From Chthoniobacterales bacterium (GTDB taxonomy: Bacteria; Verrucomicrobiota; Verrucomicrobiia; Chthoniobacterales; JACTMZ01), in the NCBI GenBank assembly GCA_014879535.1, contig JACSRX010000071.1, positions 1 through 59,289 of the forward strand: a DNA stretch of 59,289 bases. Reading direction: 5' to 3'. The notes beneath the pieces are model-generated. The model was not told the DNA's origin. It made no database searches and worked only from the letters and a program-made list of their open reading frames with translations. The position numbers and the translations under genes are program-made. Below, piece by piece: positions 36,001-44,778 of the stretch. Within the stretch, counting starts at the first letter, position 1. Every line of letters begins with the position of its first letter.

Positions 36001-36658
36001 CGTGGTTCGGGGTGAAGCTGGAGGGCGAGAGATTGTTGTTCGAGGGGTCGCCGTCGTTGAAGCGGTCCGTGAAAATCTGGTAGATGTTGACGTCCCTCCA
36101 GTCCGAGGGCGACGGGAACGCGGGGGGCGGTGTCGGCTGGACCTTGATCGAAAAGAGGTTGGCCCGCGCCGTGCTCTCATTGAGCGTGACAGCCGACCAT
36201 GAGGCCCCGCTGGCATGGACGAACGTGGTGTCCTGATCGCTGTAGGCGATGCGGAAGTAATATTCGATGCTCTGGCCCGGTTGGGCGGTGCCGGGCGGGA
36301 TTGCCACCGTGTAGTATCTGTTGTTGCCCGATTGGCTGTGATACTGCAGCGGCAACTCCGTCCACCCCGTCGTCCCCGCGATGCGGTAAAGCACCGCGCT
36401 CGCCTCAGGCAACTGGTTTCCCACCGTGCCCCCGCCACCTTGGAATTGGTTGCCGGTGTAAAGCACCAAGGGTGAGCTCGCGTAATACGCGAACGTCGGT
36501 TGGCGCATCGACGAGATGCCTCCGGGTTGGATTTCCCAAGGATAATGCCAGGCATTCCCCGCCGCGCCCCAAACGCCCGCCGTCGTGGCCAGCAACGCGA
36601 TCAGAACCACGCAGGGGAGCATGGCCTGCGCCAGACGTCGTGGGATGTCGATGAACAT
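33077..36658 (-). CDS. Secreted multidomain GH13 alpha-amylase with malectin domain
   Basis: The 1193-residue exported enzyme has a signal peptide at residues 1-32 and an N-terminal beta domain (33-180). The GH13 barrel starts at DVNIYQIFTDRFNDGD (about 189), with catalytic Asp402 (GFRLDTVKH), Glu436 (FFQFGEVYD) and Asp512 (FLDNHDVTRF). Then come an all-beta amylase C domain, a Big_5/SbsA-type Ig-like module (VVIEFSKPMNPASVEGAFSI) and an Ig-like module (PPTVLVTQPSSGANVSGIIP). A malectin-like carbohydrate-binding domain follows (VADQAYTTGSFGYIGGSAGN onward), then a calcium-type dockerin/TSP3-like stretch (DSDGDGVPNLHEYIAGTSP). It likely degrades starch or glycogen outside the cytoplasm. The start was chosen for the signal peptide; no Shine-Dalgarno is seen. 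Confidence 0.9.
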   Translation of the reverse strand: MFIDIPRRLAQAMLPCVVLIALLATTAGVWGAAGNAWHYPWEIQPGGISSMRQPTFAYYASSPLVLYTGNQFQGGGGTVGNQLPEASAVLYRIAGTTGWTELPLQYHSQSGNNRYYTVAIPPGTAQPGQSIEYYFRIAYSDQDTTFVHASGASWSAVTLNESTARANLFSIKVQPTPPPAFPSPSDWRDVNIYQIFTDRFNDGDPSNNNLSPSSFTPNHGQRVHGGDFRGIEQKLDYIKALGANAIWISPIVLNVGHGAYHGYAAHDFYQISPHWGTLADLQSMVASAHERGIYVILDIVAGHTGNRIGSTNPAWGSTFSQAGYPIQWNNTNQQYPPPFDKLDHFHNHGAIAGNWFDPHQVLGEFPGGLDDLKTESEYVRVRMAEIYSYWIEQANLDGFRLDTVKHIDTGFWQSFNPAIRQHAASIGKTNFFQFGEVYDGSDTKLGSYTGTKAGGAYANDSVLDFALYYKVNDVFARATGNTRQIEDRYNAIAANYHADAQMRLVTFLDNHDVTRFMNSANANNNTNRLHVATSFLYSSRGIPCLYYGTEQNFNGGTDPNNREDMFAGQFPTSGPSVGDKFNMTEPTFKHVSMLNNFRRLYPSLRRGTHVNRWNNSGGPGLFAYARVLNGEEVFVVFNTSGSAQSLTARPTSYPAGTVLVNLFNTNETVTVVSGTNGIPSITVPGTSTKMFIASSLLKPLDPVVSQQTPVHASSAVVPSLPVVIEFSKPMNPASVEGAFSITPASAGSFSWSPDHRTMTFSPPPGGFAGMQRYAVRIGTTAADSQDGKTMHGPFETFFTTGQNSIVDVIPPTVLVTQPSSGANVSGIIPVTGTAADNMGLDRVEVRLDFGNWTAASGTASWSYSLDTRLARNGSHTLGVRAFDASGNASQQVNVPLWFFNVPASYERRISAGNPSSVTDCEGKVWVADQAYTTGSFGYIGGSAGNIANTITGICAQAQPLYQRERYGANVTSFSYRFDCPPGVYEVTILQAENWVSGPNLRLFDVRIQNETVEANFDIFTLAGGSARPLQTVYTVTVDSGQLDIEFVPKVENTRVAGIHVRKVGDLDSSGDGIPDWWMYGYFDHAIGNENDRSRAEDDSDGDGVPNLHEYIAGTSPLDTLSRLRLGIESEPDVRLKIETLPGRRYWIYFSDELAGSDWQLLGGPIPGDGTIKFVSDPADVPIRFYRLGVDLAP

Positions 36659-36836
36659 GCGGGGGGGGTCTGCTGTGGAACCTGCTGCCCGATATGCGCA
36701 TTTCGCAAAGCAGGAGGGGGATACAAAGGGGTCAACGTAGCACTGTCGGCGGGGCAGGGCAACTTTCATGCAACAATAATATCCATGTTCGCTTTCAGCG
36801 CGGACACGGGCATCATGCGTGCCGATGAGGCACCCC

Positions 36837-37268
36837 ATGCACAGGATTTTCCCCGCCGCCGCCCTGATGCTGCTTCTAGCCGCAGGGTGCGCAAACCGCA
36901 TGGCTCCGCAGGACATCATCAATCAGGAATTGCTCAAGACGACGCGGAGCTGGGACGGACAACTCCTGCCGCCTTACCCGAAAGGCCAGCCGGAAGTGTC
37001 GATCCGGAAGATCATCATTCCTCCGAAGACACGCCTCGACATGCACAAGCATCCCGTGATCAACACCGGCGTGCTGCTGAAAGGCCGGCTCACGGTGGTC
37101 AAGGAGAACGGCCAGACCAGGCACCTGAAGGCGGGCGATCCCCTCGCCGAGGTCGTGGACACCTGGCACTACGGCATCAACCCCGGCAACACACCCGCGG
37201 AAATCCTCGTGGTTTACGCCGGAGTCGAAGGAGTGCCGACAAGCATCGCCAAACCGAAGGGACGATGA
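36837..37268 (+). CDS. Cupin-domain lipoprotein
   Basis: The 143-residue protein has a lipoprotein signal (MHRIFPAAALMLLLAAGC, Cys18). Its single cupin barrel has the metal-ligand motif IPPKTRLDMHKHPVINTGVL (motif 1 with His residues) and AEVVDTWHYGINPGNTPAEI (motif 2). Similar periplasmic cupins are uncharacterised. The stop overlaps the ATG of the DJ-1/PfpI gene (ATGA), so the two are coupled. Confidence 0.8.
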   Translation: MHRIFPAAALMLLLAAGCANRMAPQDIINQELLKTTRSWDGQLLPPYPKGQPEVSIRKIIIPPKTRLDMHKHPVINTGVLLKGRLTVVKENGQTRHLKAGDPLAEVVDTWHYGINPGNTPAEILVVYAGVEGVPTSIAKPKGR

Positions 37269-37894
37269 CCGGGCCGGACAACGACACTCGGCAAGCGCCC
37301 CTGCGCGTGGGTGCCCTGGTGTTTCCCGGCTTCGAGGTCCTCGACCTGTTCGGACCTGTGGAGCTGCTCCACCAGACCGACGGACGGTTTTCCATCCGCA
37401 TCGTCGCCGCACAACCCGGCGAGGTGGCGAGCGCGCAGAACGTGCGGATCGTGGCCGACGAAGGTTTCGGGGATGCCGGGGAATTCGACATCCTTCTCGT
37501 GCCCGGCGGCATCGGCACGCGCACGGAGGTGGCGAACCCCGTCCTCCTCGATTGGCTGAGGCGCATGGAGCCGCAGGCGCGCCATGTGGCCAGCGTCTGC
37601 ACCGGAAGTGCGCTGCTGGCAAAGGCCGGGCTGCTCGACGGACATCGCGCGACCTCGAACAAGATCGCCTTCGATTGGGTCGTCGGGCAGGGACCATCCG
37701 TGCAGTGGGTCCGCCGGGCGCGCTGGGTCGAGGACGGGAAATTTTTCACCTCCTCCGGCATCTCGGCCGGGATGGACATGACTCTCGCGTTGGTCGAACG
37801 GCTCTTCGGGCGTCCTGTCAGCGAAGAGGCCGCACGGCGCGCCGAGTATCAGTGGAACTCCAAGAGCGGCAACGATCCGTTCGCTGCCGCGTAA
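37265..37894 (+). CDS. DJ-1/PfpI family protein (isonitrile-hydratase-like)
   Basis: The 209-residue protein has the class I amidotransferase-like fold: RVGALVFPGFEVLDLFGPVE, LLVPGGIGTRTE, and the nucleophilic cysteine in ASVCTGSALLAKAGLL. It closes with FTSSGISAGMDMTLALVERL. The arrangement is closest to the isonitrile hydratase/ThiJ-type branch or the N-terminal half of GlxA-like regulators, but no DNA-binding domain is attached. It is coupled to the upstream cupin lipoprotein. Substrate unknown. Confidence 0.85.
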   Translation: MTGPDNDTRQAPLRVGALVFPGFEVLDLFGPVELLHQTDGRFSIRIVAAQPGEVASAQNVRIVADEGFGDAGEFDILLVPGGIGTRTEVANPVLLDWLRRMEPQARHVASVCTGSALLAKAGLLDGHRATSNKIAFDWVVGQGPSVQWVRRARWVEDGKFFTSSGISAGMDMTLALVERLFGRPVSEEAARRAEYQWNSKSGNDPFAAA

Positions 37895-37909
37895 AACACC
37901 GGGGTTTTG

Positions 37910-38983
37910 TCACCCCGGATGACCGACCTCCGCATCGAGGAACATTTTCAATCCGTCGAGGCCGTCCTTTTTCTGCGCCGAGATGGCCATGAGCGGGATG
38001 CCGGGGAATTCCTGCGCCAAGCGAGGCAGGTTCTCCTCCGCCCCGGGCAAATCCGTCTTGTTCGCCACGATTGCCCACGGGCGCTTCGGAAGCAGCGGAT
38101 CGTAAAGACGCAGTTCCTCGCGGATCTGCCGCGCATCCTCGACCGGATCGCGGCCCTCGCTGCCGGCCGCATCCACCACCAGCAGCAGCGTGCGGCAGCG
38201 CACGATGTGGCGGAGGAAATCGTGCCCGAGCCCGACATCGCGGTGCGCCCCCTCGATCAACCCCGGAATGTCGGCCACCGTGGCACGGCGGAATCCGGGG
38301 AACTCCATCACCCCGACCATTGGATGCAGGGTGGTGAACGGGTAGGCGGCGACCTTGGGATGCGCGGCCGAGAGCGCACCGAGCAGGGTGGACTTTCCGG
38401 CGTTCGGATACCCGACGAGCCCCGCATCGGCGATCATGCGCAGTTCGAGGAAGAACCATCCCTCCTCGCCGGGCGTCCCCTCGGTGAATTGGCGCGGCGC
38501 GCGGTTGCGCGAGCTTTTGAAATGGATGTTTCCCTTCCCTCCCCGGCCACCCGAGCACAGCAAAAATTGGACGCCTGCCTCGTTGAGATCGGCCAGCAAC
38601 TCAAGGTCGCCCGGTTCGATCTTGCGCCTCCGCTTGGGCGGTTCGTCCTCCGACGGAACATCCATGGGATCGTGCGGGGCCACGTCCGGCATCCGGTAAA
38701 CCAGCGTTCCGACCGGCACGGGCACGATCTTGTCCGGCGCCGAGCGCCCGTATTTCTGCTTCCCGAGACCGTTCCCCCCGCTCTTCGCACGGACCACCGG
38801 CTCGTAATACAGGCTCACCAGCGTGTCCACCTGCGGGTCGGCGACAAGGATCACGCTGCCACCGTCGCCGCCATCACCGCCGTCCGGACCGCCCTTGGGC
38901 ACGAACTTTTCCCGGCGGAAACTTGAACAACCGTTGCCCCCGTCGCCGGCCTTGGCGGAAATGCGTATCTGATCGACGAACAT
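37910..38983 (-). CDS. obg: Obg-family GTPase
   Basis: ObgE/CgtA is an essential GTPase involved in 50S assembly and stress control. The 357-residue protein has the glycine-rich Obg fold (DGGNGCSSFRREKFVPKGGP, then DGGDGGDGG). The G domain has G1 GYPNAGKST, G2/G3 PFTTLHPMVG and VADIPGLIEGA, G4 NKTD and G5 ISAQ. A charged insert (EDEPPKRRRKIEP) lies inside the Obg fold. No C-terminal extension is present. It lies downstream of the bifunctional-nuclease gene, 29 bases apart. Confidence 0.95.
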   Translation of the reverse strand: MFVDQIRISAKAGDGGNGCSSFRREKFVPKGGPDGGDGGDGGSVILVADPQVDTLVSLYYEPVVRAKSGGNGLGKQKYGRSAPDKIVPVPVGTLVYRMPDVAPHDPMDVPSEDEPPKRRRKIEPGDLELLADLNEAGVQFLLCSGGRGGKGNIHFKSSRNRAPRQFTEGTPGEEGWFFLELRMIADAGLVGYPNAGKSTLLGALSAAHPKVAAYPFTTLHPMVGVMEFPGFRRATVADIPGLIEGAHRDVGLGHDFLRHIVRCRTLLLVVDAAGSEGRDPVEDARQIREELRLYDPLLPKRPWAIVANKTDLPGAEENLPRLAQEFPGIPLMAISAQKKDGLDGLKMFLDAEVGHPG

Positions 38984-39012
38984 CGGGGATTCAAGGGTCG
39001 GTCGTCGCCCCC

Positions 39013-39498
39013 CTAGGTGGAGGATTCGTCCTCTTCCCCCGCAGCCTCCCCCTCCTTCGTGGTCTCGATCTGCTTGAGGGCATCGGAGGCGTCGTCCACC
39101 TCGTCGAGAACCACACGGCTCACGAAAATCGGCGCCTTCTGCTGGATCGCCATGGCGATGCAGTCGCTGGGCCGCGCGTCCAGCTCGATGATCTTGCGCT
39201 GGTGCAGCTCGTTCTCGGCGGAAAGGATCAGCCGCGCGTAGAACGTGCTGTTCTTCACGTCGTTGATCACCGCGCGCTCGACCTTCGCCCCGAACGCGGC
39301 CAGCACATGCGCCATCAGGTCGTGGGTCAGGGGCCGCTCCTTCTCGGTCCCCGCGAGGAACATGTTGATCGCGTGCCCCACGTTGGCATCGACATAGATG
39401 ACGAATGTCTTCTCCTCGGTGCCGAGGAAAAGGGCGGCGCCGTTGGCGGTCGGGACCACCGCCTTGAGTTGCACCGGAATGACCTGCTGTTGGGGCAT
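39013..39498 (-). CDS. Bifunctional nuclease (BFN) family protein
   Basis: The 161-residue protein has the DUF151/BFN core: FLGTEEKTFVIYVDANVGHA, RPLTHDLMAHVLAAFGAKVE, VINDVKNSTFYARLIL and LDARPSDCIAMAIQQKAPIF. The SDCIAMAI motif is the family signature. Members are reported to have DNase/RNase activity or regulatory roles. It has an acidic tail. Together with obg downstream it forms a minus-strand pair, divergent from cdaA. Confidence 0.9.
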   Translation of the reverse strand: MPQQQVIPVQLKAVVPTANGAALFLGTEEKTFVIYVDANVGHAINMFLAGTEKERPLTHDLMAHVLAAFGAKVERAVINDVKNSTFYARLILSAENELHQRKIIELDARPSDCIAMAIQQKAPIFVSRVVLDEVDDASDALKQIETTKEGEAAGEEDESST

Positions 39499-39579
39499 GC
39501 CCGCAAACTAAGCGCGGGGACGCCCCCAAATCCAGTGGCAAAAGGAGCCCACCCGCGACTCCGCGCTCGCCCTCCGTCC

Positions 39580-40398
39580 ATGGACATCGCACGATGGACC
39601 GACATGGAGGCTGTCATCGAATTTGTCGGCACGCACTGGACCAGCGCGATCGAAGTGCTGCTCCTCGCCGCGTTGATCTACTACAGCTACCTCTATTTCC
39701 GCGGAACACCGGGAGCCAAGATCCTCGTCGGATTGGCCCTTGTTTTCATCAGCCTCACCCTCGCCTCGCAGCTCCTCAACCTCCATGTCATCGGTTGGCT
39801 GCTCCGGAGCTTCTACGTCTTTCTCGCCATCGCGCTCGTGGTCATCTTCCAACCCGAGCTGCGCCGCGCGCTGACCGAGCTGGGCAGCCATCACTTCTTC
39901 CGCTCGACCCAGCAGGAGAAGGAATCCATCGAGCTCCTGGTTGACACGGTGTTCGACCTCGCCCGCCGGCAGTTCGGGGCGCTCATCGCCCTCGAGCGCG
40001 ACATCAGCATCCGCCAGTTCGCCTCGACCGGGGTGGATCTCGACGCGATCGTCTCGAAGGAACTCCTGCTCACCGTCTTCCACCCGAAAACGGTCCTGCA
40101 CGACGGCGGCGTCATCGTGCAGGGCGAACGCGTGGCCGCCGCCGCATGCATCTTCCCGCTCACACCGCGCGAGGATCTGGACCGCAGCCTCGGCCTGCGC
40201 CACCGCGCGGGCATCGGCATCACCGAGGAATCCGACGCCATCGCCATCCTTGTTTCGGAGGAAACCGGGCACGTCTCCCTCTGCCACCGTGGCATCCTCG
40301 AACGGAACCTCAACATCGAGCGCTTCCGCAAGCGCCTCAACCAACTCTTCCTCCTCGAGAAGTATGAAACAGCTTCTTCTTCACAACTGGAAAATTAA
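39580..40398 (+). CDS. cdaA: Diadenylate cyclase (c-di-AMP synthase)
   Basis: CdaA makes cyclic di-AMP, a second messenger for potassium and cell-wall homeostasis. The 272-residue protein has three N-terminal membrane helices (SAIEVLLLAALIYYSYLYF, ILVGLALVFISLTLASQLL, SFYVFLAIALVVIFQPELRR) and a DAC domain. The catalytic motifs are LHDGGVIVQG (DGA motif, here DGG) and LRHRAGIGITE (RHR). Start is ATG 39580, with ATG 39604 as an alternative. It heads the cdaA-(micro-CdaR)-glmM operon. Confidence 0.95.
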   Translation: MDIARWTDMEAVIEFVGTHWTSAIEVLLLAALIYYSYLYFRGTPGAKILVGLALVFISLTLASQLLNLHVIGWLLRSFYVFLAIALVVIFQPELRRALTELGSHHFFRSTQQEKESIELLVDTVFDLARRQFGALIALERDISIRQFASTGVDLDAIVSKELLLTVFHPKTVLHDGGVIVQGERVAAAACIFPLTPREDLDRSLGLRHRAGIGITEESDAIAILVSEETGHVSLCHRGILERNLNIERFRKRLNQLFLLEKYETASSSQLEN

Positions 40399-40510
40399 GC
40401 TCGCAAGCCTGCTGCTGGCATTCCTCATCTGGTATGCCATCCGGCACAACGTGAACCCCGAAGCCGAGGGACGCGGGCGCCAATCCGCATCCGAGCGCGC
40501 CAAGAAATGA
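40364..40510 (+). CDS. Micro-CdaR: YbbR-type membrane helix without YbbR domains
   Basis: The 48-residue protein (MKQLLLHNWKIKLASLLLAF, then LIWYAIRHN) has the N-terminal signature of CdaR/YbbR, a short basic start and one membrane helix in the LKLxSLLLAFxLWY style. The extracytoplasmic YbbR repeats are missing and it ends in a short charged tail. It sits exactly where cdaR lies in cdaA-cdaR-glmM operons. It overlaps the end of cdaA by 35 bases and the glmM start by 4. It may still contact CdaA in the membrane; that is inference. Confidence 0.7.
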   Translation: MKQLLLHNWKIKLASLLLAFLIWYAIRHNVNPEAEGRGRQSASERAKK

Positions 40511-41844
40511 CGCGCCGCTATTTCGGGACGGACGGCATCCGCGGACGCGCCGGCGAACATCCCATCACCGCGGAGTTCGCGGAAAAACTCGGACGTGCCG
40601 CCGCGCGCGTGCTCGCCGGCGGCACAGATCGCCCGGTCATCGCCATCGGACGCGACACCCGCGCCTCCGGCCCCATGCTTGAAGACGCCCTCGCCGCCGG
40701 GATCACCGCGGCGGGTGGCGACGTGAGGCTGCTCGGTGTCCTTCCCACCCCCGGCGTGGCGGCATTGGTCGTGGAGGACGGATTCTCCGCCGGCGCCGTC
40801 ATCTCCGCATCGCACAACCCCGCCGGCGACAACGGCATCAAGTTCTTCGCCGGCGATGGCTTCAAGCTTCCGGACGAGACCGAGGCGCGGATCGAGGCGG
40901 AACTGGAGACCCATGGGGACGCCAAAACCACGGGGACCATTTCCAAAGCACCCGATGCCACGGACCGCTACATCGCGCACACCCTGCATTCCCTGCCGTC
41001 CGGTTTCTCCCTGCAAGGCATGAAGATCGCGGTGGATTGCGCCAATGGTGCGGCATCCGCGACGACACCCGCCGCCCTGCACCGACTCGGCGCCGACGCG
41101 CATGTGTTCCACGCCGCCCCGGACGGACTCAACATCAACCTCGGCTGCGGAAGCACCGAGGCGCAGGAAATCGGGCGCCTCGTGAAGGAAACCGGCGCGC
41201 AGGTGGGACTCGCCCACGATGGCGATGCCGACCGCCTGCTCCTGTGCGACGAATCCGGCGATCCGCTCGATGGCGACGAACTGCTCGCCATGGCCGGCTT
41301 GGACCTCCTGCACCGCAACGAACTCCCCCACGCAACCATCGTCGCCACGGTGATGAGCAACCTCGGCCTCGACGAAGCCATCGAGGAAGCCGGCGGCCGC
41401 GTCGTCCGCACCGCAGTCGGCGACCGCTACGTGCTCGAGGCCATGCGGGCGGGCGGCTTCATCCTCGGCGGGGAGCAAAGCGGACACATAATCTTCTCCC
41501 GGCACGGCACCACGGGCGACGGGCTGGTCTCCGCCCTGCAGATTTTCCGCCTCATGGCGCAAAGCGGTCAGCCCCTGAGCAAACTCCGGAAGGTCCTCCG
41601 CAAATACCCGCAGGCCCAGCGTGCGCTGGCCGTTCGATCCAAACCGCCGCTCGAGGAACTGCCCGGCGTGCAGTCCGCCATCCTCGCCGCCGAGGCCGCC
41701 ATCGCCCCGCGCGGACGCGTGCTCGTCCGCTACAGCGGGACCGAGCCGAAACTCCGCGTCCTGCTCGAAGGCCGCGATGCAGCCACGCTGGAACACCATG
41801 CCGATCTCATCGCCGGTGCCGTGAAGCAGGCGATCGGGGCCTGA
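40507..41844 (+). CDS. glmM: Phosphoglucosamine mutase
   Basis: GlmM interconverts glucosamine 6-phosphate and glucosamine 1-phosphate for peptidoglycan precursors. The 445-residue protein has the start RRYFGTDGIRGRAGEHPIT and the phosphoserine loop VISASHNPAGDNGIKFF (Ser of SASHNP). It also has the magnesium loop AHDGDADRLLLCDE, the sugar loop GGEQSGHIIF and the phosphate loop RYSGTEPKLRVLLEG. It completes the c-di-AMP/cell-wall operon; its ATG overlaps the micro-CdaR stop. Confidence 0.97.
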   Translation: MTRRYFGTDGIRGRAGEHPITAEFAEKLGRAAARVLAGGTDRPVIAIGRDTRASGPMLEDALAAGITAAGGDVRLLGVLPTPGVAALVVEDGFSAGAVISASHNPAGDNGIKFFAGDGFKLPDETEARIEAELETHGDAKTTGTISKAPDATDRYIAHTLHSLPSGFSLQGMKIAVDCANGAASATTPAALHRLGADAHVFHAAPDGLNINLGCGSTEAQEIGRLVKETGAQVGLAHDGDADRLLLCDESGDPLDGDELLAMAGLDLLHRNELPHATIVATVMSNLGLDEAIEEAGGRVVRTAVGDRYVLEAMRAGGFILGGEQSGHIIFSRHGTTGDGLVSALQIFRLMAQSGQPLSKLRKVLRKYPQAQRALAVRSKPPLEELPGVQSAILAAEAAIAPRGRVLVRYSGTEPKLRVLLEGRDAATLEHHADLIAGAVKQAIGA

Positions 41845-41851
41845 CCCGGAC

Positions 41852-42598
41852 TCACCACGCCACCCAATCCCGGTAGCGGATCACGCGGCGGCCTTCCGCG
41901 AAGGACCCTGCCAAGCGCAGTGCCTGCCCGCGGATGGGCGCATGCTCCCAATCCGGAGGGTGCAGTCCCAGGCGCACCAGCGGGTTCCCCCGCAACCGCG
42001 CCGCGAGCGAGGCATTCCACCCGAGACTGACGCGCCGCCGCCATCCACTCCGCACGCTGTAAACAAGCGATTGCGAAGCCGTCCAATCCCTGGACCTCAA
42101 ATCCAGCACCCCGCCCAGCCGCGTCGTGTAAACGAACCCCTCGTCCCGCGCCGCCCTCTCGGCATCGGCCCCGAGCAGCCACGCGGGCGCGATGAACCCG
42201 CCGACCGTGAACCCTGCGCCCTCCAGCATCTGCCGCCCCGCGTTCATCCGCCGCCGCGCCTCGTCGTAGTCCAGATCGTAAAACTCCCCCTCGCCCGCCG
42301 TGTAATGCTCGGTGACCAGTTTGTGCCACCAGCCGTTTCCATTCCGCGGCTCCCTCCGGTGCCAGAACCCGTGCAGCACGACCTCGTGCCCGCCCGATTC
42401 CAGATCGCGCAGCCAGCGGAGGAACCCGGCATCCTGATCGACCGACCCGCGGTGATGATGGTCCGGCACCACCAGCAGCGACGTCGCCCCGACCCCCGCC
42501 CCCGCCAGATCCTGCAGCATGCGGTTCACCGGTTCACGCGTCCACGGACTGACGTCATGGACAGAGACCGCCAGTGACGGCCGGACAGCCTCTATCAT
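41852..42598 (-). CDS. DUF2334-type polysaccharide deacetylase-like protein
   Basis: The 248-residue protein has the deacetylase-like N-terminal motif [18 protein letters not shown] with the metal-binding Asp, and a His-rich [21 protein letters not shown] and the C-terminal HPPDWEH supply further ligands. It lacks a signal peptide. The start codon is only 18 bases from the divergent ftsH start, so the two promoters must overlap the opposite coding sequence. The substrate is not predictable. Confidence 0.8.
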   Translation of the reverse strand: MIEAVRPSLAVSVHDVSPWTREPVNRMLQDLAGAGVGATSLLVVPDHHHRGSVDQDAGFLRWLRDLESGGHEVVLHGFWHRREPRNGNGWWHKLVTEHYTAGEGEFYDLDYDEARRRMNAGRQMLEGAGFTVGGFIAPAWLLGADAERAARDEGFVYTTRLGGVLDLRSRDWTASQSLVYSVRSGWRRRVSLGWNASLAARLRGNPLVRLGLHPPDWEHAPIRGQALRLAGSFAEGRRVIRYRDWVAW

Positions 42599-42616
42599 TT
42601 GAACTTCCCCCGTCCC

Positions 42617-44698
42617 ATGCTAAAGGTTCATTCTCATCGACCCGTGCCACCCAACGATCCCAACAAACAGAACGAAAACCGCCCGCGCGGCACCGATCCC
42701 GACCCGCAGTTCAACTGGAGGGGTCTGCTTCTGCTGGCCGTGGCTTTCGCCCTCATCGGAGGCGCCTTCATTTTCCGTGGGGGCAATCTGGCCCAAGCCG
42801 AAGAACTGGGCTATCCCAAATTCTCCACGCTCCTGACCGAGGGCAAGATCGTCTCGACCTCCGAGCGCCCGCTCGAGCTGGTCGTCGAGGAGGGCCGCAA
42901 CACCCAGACCATCTCGGGCTACTACCGGAAAATGGTCACCGTTCCGCCGGCCACCGAGCCCGAGGAGCATCTGGTCGCGTTCAAGACGCCCGTCTTCATG
43001 CCGCTCAACGGCGAATCGCTGCAGAAGGAACTCGCCGCCGCCGGCATCACCCCCGCGGTCCGCTCGGAATCCAACCTCCTCGCCACCACCCTCATCGGCT
43101 TCCTTCCGATCCTCCTGTTCCTCGTCCTCCTCTATTTCATCTTCCGCTCGCAGATCAAGATGGCCGGACGCGGCGCGTTCAACTTCGGCAAAAGCAAGGC
43201 CCGCATGATGGCCCGGGACAAGAACCGCATCACCTTCAAGGACGTCGCCGGTGTCGAGGAGGCCAAGGAGGAGGTCTCCGAACTCGTCGATTTCCTCAAG
43301 GACCCGAAGAAATTCCAGAAACTCGGCGGACGCATCCCCAAGGGCGTCCTCATGGTCGGCCCCCCGGGCACCGGCAAGACCCTCCTCGCCCGCGCCATCG
43401 CCGGCGAGGCCGACGTCCCGTTCTTCAGCATCAGCGGCTCGGACTTCGTGGAAATGTTCGTCGGCGTCGGCGCCTCGCGCGTCCGCGACATGTTCGAGCA
43501 GGGCAAGAAAAGCGCCCCCTGCCTCATCTTCATCGATGAAATCGACGCCGTCGGGCGCCACCGCGGCCACGGCATGGGCGGCGGACACGACGAGCGCGAA
43601 CAGACGCTCAACGCCCTGCTCGTCGAGATGGACGGCTTCGACACGCAGGACGGCGTGATCATCATCGCCGCCACCAACCGACCCGACGTCCTCGACCCCG
43701 CCCTCCTCCGCCCCGGCCGCTTCGACCGCCAGGTCACCGTCAACCTCCCCGACGTGCGCGGTCGCGAGGAGATCCTCAAGGTCCACTCCAAGAAGGTCAA
43801 AGTCGCCGACTCTGTCGACCTCGGCGTCATCGCCCGCGGCACCCCCGGCTATTCCGGCGCCGAGCTTGCCAACGTGATCAACGAGGCCGCCCTGCTCGCC
43901 GCACGCAAGGGACTCAAGGCCATCACCAACCGCGAACTCGAGGAGGCCCGCGACAAGGTCCGCTGGGGCAAGGAGCGCCGCAGCATGGCCATCAGCGAGA
44001 AGGAAAAGGAGGTCACCGCCTACCACGAGGCCGGCCACGCCCTGCTGCTCGAACTCCTCGAGCACACCGCCCCGCTGCACAAGGTCACCATCATCCCGCG
44101 CGGACCGTCCCTCGGCTCGACCATGTGGCTGCCGGAGGAGGACAAATACAACACCCGCCGCAAGGAGCTCCTCGACCACCTCGTCGTCATCATGGGCGGA
44201 CGCGTCGCCGAGGACATCGTGTTCGGCGACGTCACCAGCGGCGCGCGCGGCGACATCAAGCAGGCCACCGGCATCGCCCGCAAGATGGTCTGCCAGTGGG
44301 GCATGAGCGACAAACTCGGGATGATCGAATACGGCGAGGGCGACGAGCACCTCTTCCTTGCCCGCGACTTCTCGCGCATGCGCGACTACAGCGAGTCCAC
44401 GGCCCAGGCCATCGACGCCGAGGTGAAGTCCCTCATCGACGAGGCGTATGCCCGCGCCACCGAGCTGCTTTCCAAGAGCCGCGCCACCCTCGACCTCATC
44501 GCCAAGGCACTTCTCGAATGGGAAACCCTCGAGGGCTCGCAGATCCGCGACCTCATCGAGCATGGCGAGATGAAGAACCCGCCGCACCGCGACCCGCCTC
44601 CGCCGCCGATCCCCGACGCGGACACCCCCGCGTCGGCGGAAGGGAAAAGGCCGGACGACGGACATCTCCCGGGCGATCTCTCCCCCGTGCCGGCCTGA
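42617..44698 (+). CDS. ftsH: ATP-dependent zinc metalloprotease FtsH
   Basis: FtsH is a membrane AAA+ protease that degrades regulatory and damaged membrane proteins. The 693-residue protein has two membrane helices (about 36-55 [17 protein letters not shown] and about 160-180 [15 protein letters not shown]) flanking a periplasmic domain. It has Walker A GPPGTGKT, Walker [11 protein letters not shown], the second region of homology [20 protein letters not shown], and the zinc site HEAGH. The tail is Pro/Asp-rich. ATG 42617 was chosen over TTG 42599. A GC-rich hairpin follows the stop (CCTGCC...GGCAGG) without a T-run. Confidence 0.96.
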   Translation: MLKVHSHRPVPPNDPNKQNENRPRGTDPDPQFNWRGLLLLAVAFALIGGAFIFRGGNLAQAEELGYPKFSTLLTEGKIVSTSERPLELVVEEGRNTQTISGYYRKMVTVPPATEPEEHLVAFKTPVFMPLNGESLQKELAAAGITPAVRSESNLLATTLIGFLPILLFLVLLYFIFRSQIKMAGRGAFNFGKSKARMMARDKNRITFKDVAGVEEAKEEVSELVDFLKDPKKFQKLGGRIPKGVLMVGPPGTGKTLLARAIAGEADVPFFSISGSDFVEMFVGVGASRVRDMFEQGKKSAPCLIFIDEIDAVGRHRGHGMGGGHDEREQTLNALLVEMDGFDTQDGVIIIAATNRPDVLDPALLRPGRFDRQVTVNLPDVRGREEILKVHSKKVKVADSVDLGVIARGTPGYSGAELANVINEAALLAARKGLKAITNRELEEARDKVRWGKERRSMAISEKEKEVTAYHEAGHALLLELLEHTAPLHKVTIIPRGPSLGSTMWLPEEDKYNTRRKELLDHLVVIMGGRVAEDIVFGDVTSGARGDIKQATGIARKMVCQWGMSDKLGMIEYGEGDEHLFLARDFSRMRDYSESTAQAIDAEVKSLIDEAYARATELLSKSRATLDLIAKALLEWETLEGSQIRDLIEHGEMKNPPHRDPPPPPIPDADTPASAEGKRPDDGHLPGDLSPVPA

Positions 44699-44778
44699 GA
44701 CCTGCCCCCCCGGGGGCGGCCGGCAGGCCCTGAATTCCCTCCTTCCGGCAGCAGTTCGTCCTCTGCTACAATCAAGCC

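Noticed and set aside
38984-39592. Upstream extension of obg to 39592
   Set aside because: The frame runs through the bifunctional-nuclease gene; the Obg family start MFVDQIRISAKAGDGG is at 38983.
42620-44665. A 681-codon open frame opposite ftsH
   Set aside because: It is a shadow of a highly conserved gene in GC-rich sequence.
44700-44730. GC-rich hairpin CCTGCC...GGCAGG after ftsH as an intrinsic terminator
   Set aside because: There is no T-run; it could still be a structural 3' end, but evidence is thin.
44766-44771. TACAAT as a promoter -10 for the cytidylate-kinase-like gene
   Set aside because: There is no -35 box at a fitting distance, and the element is only 8 bases before the start codon.
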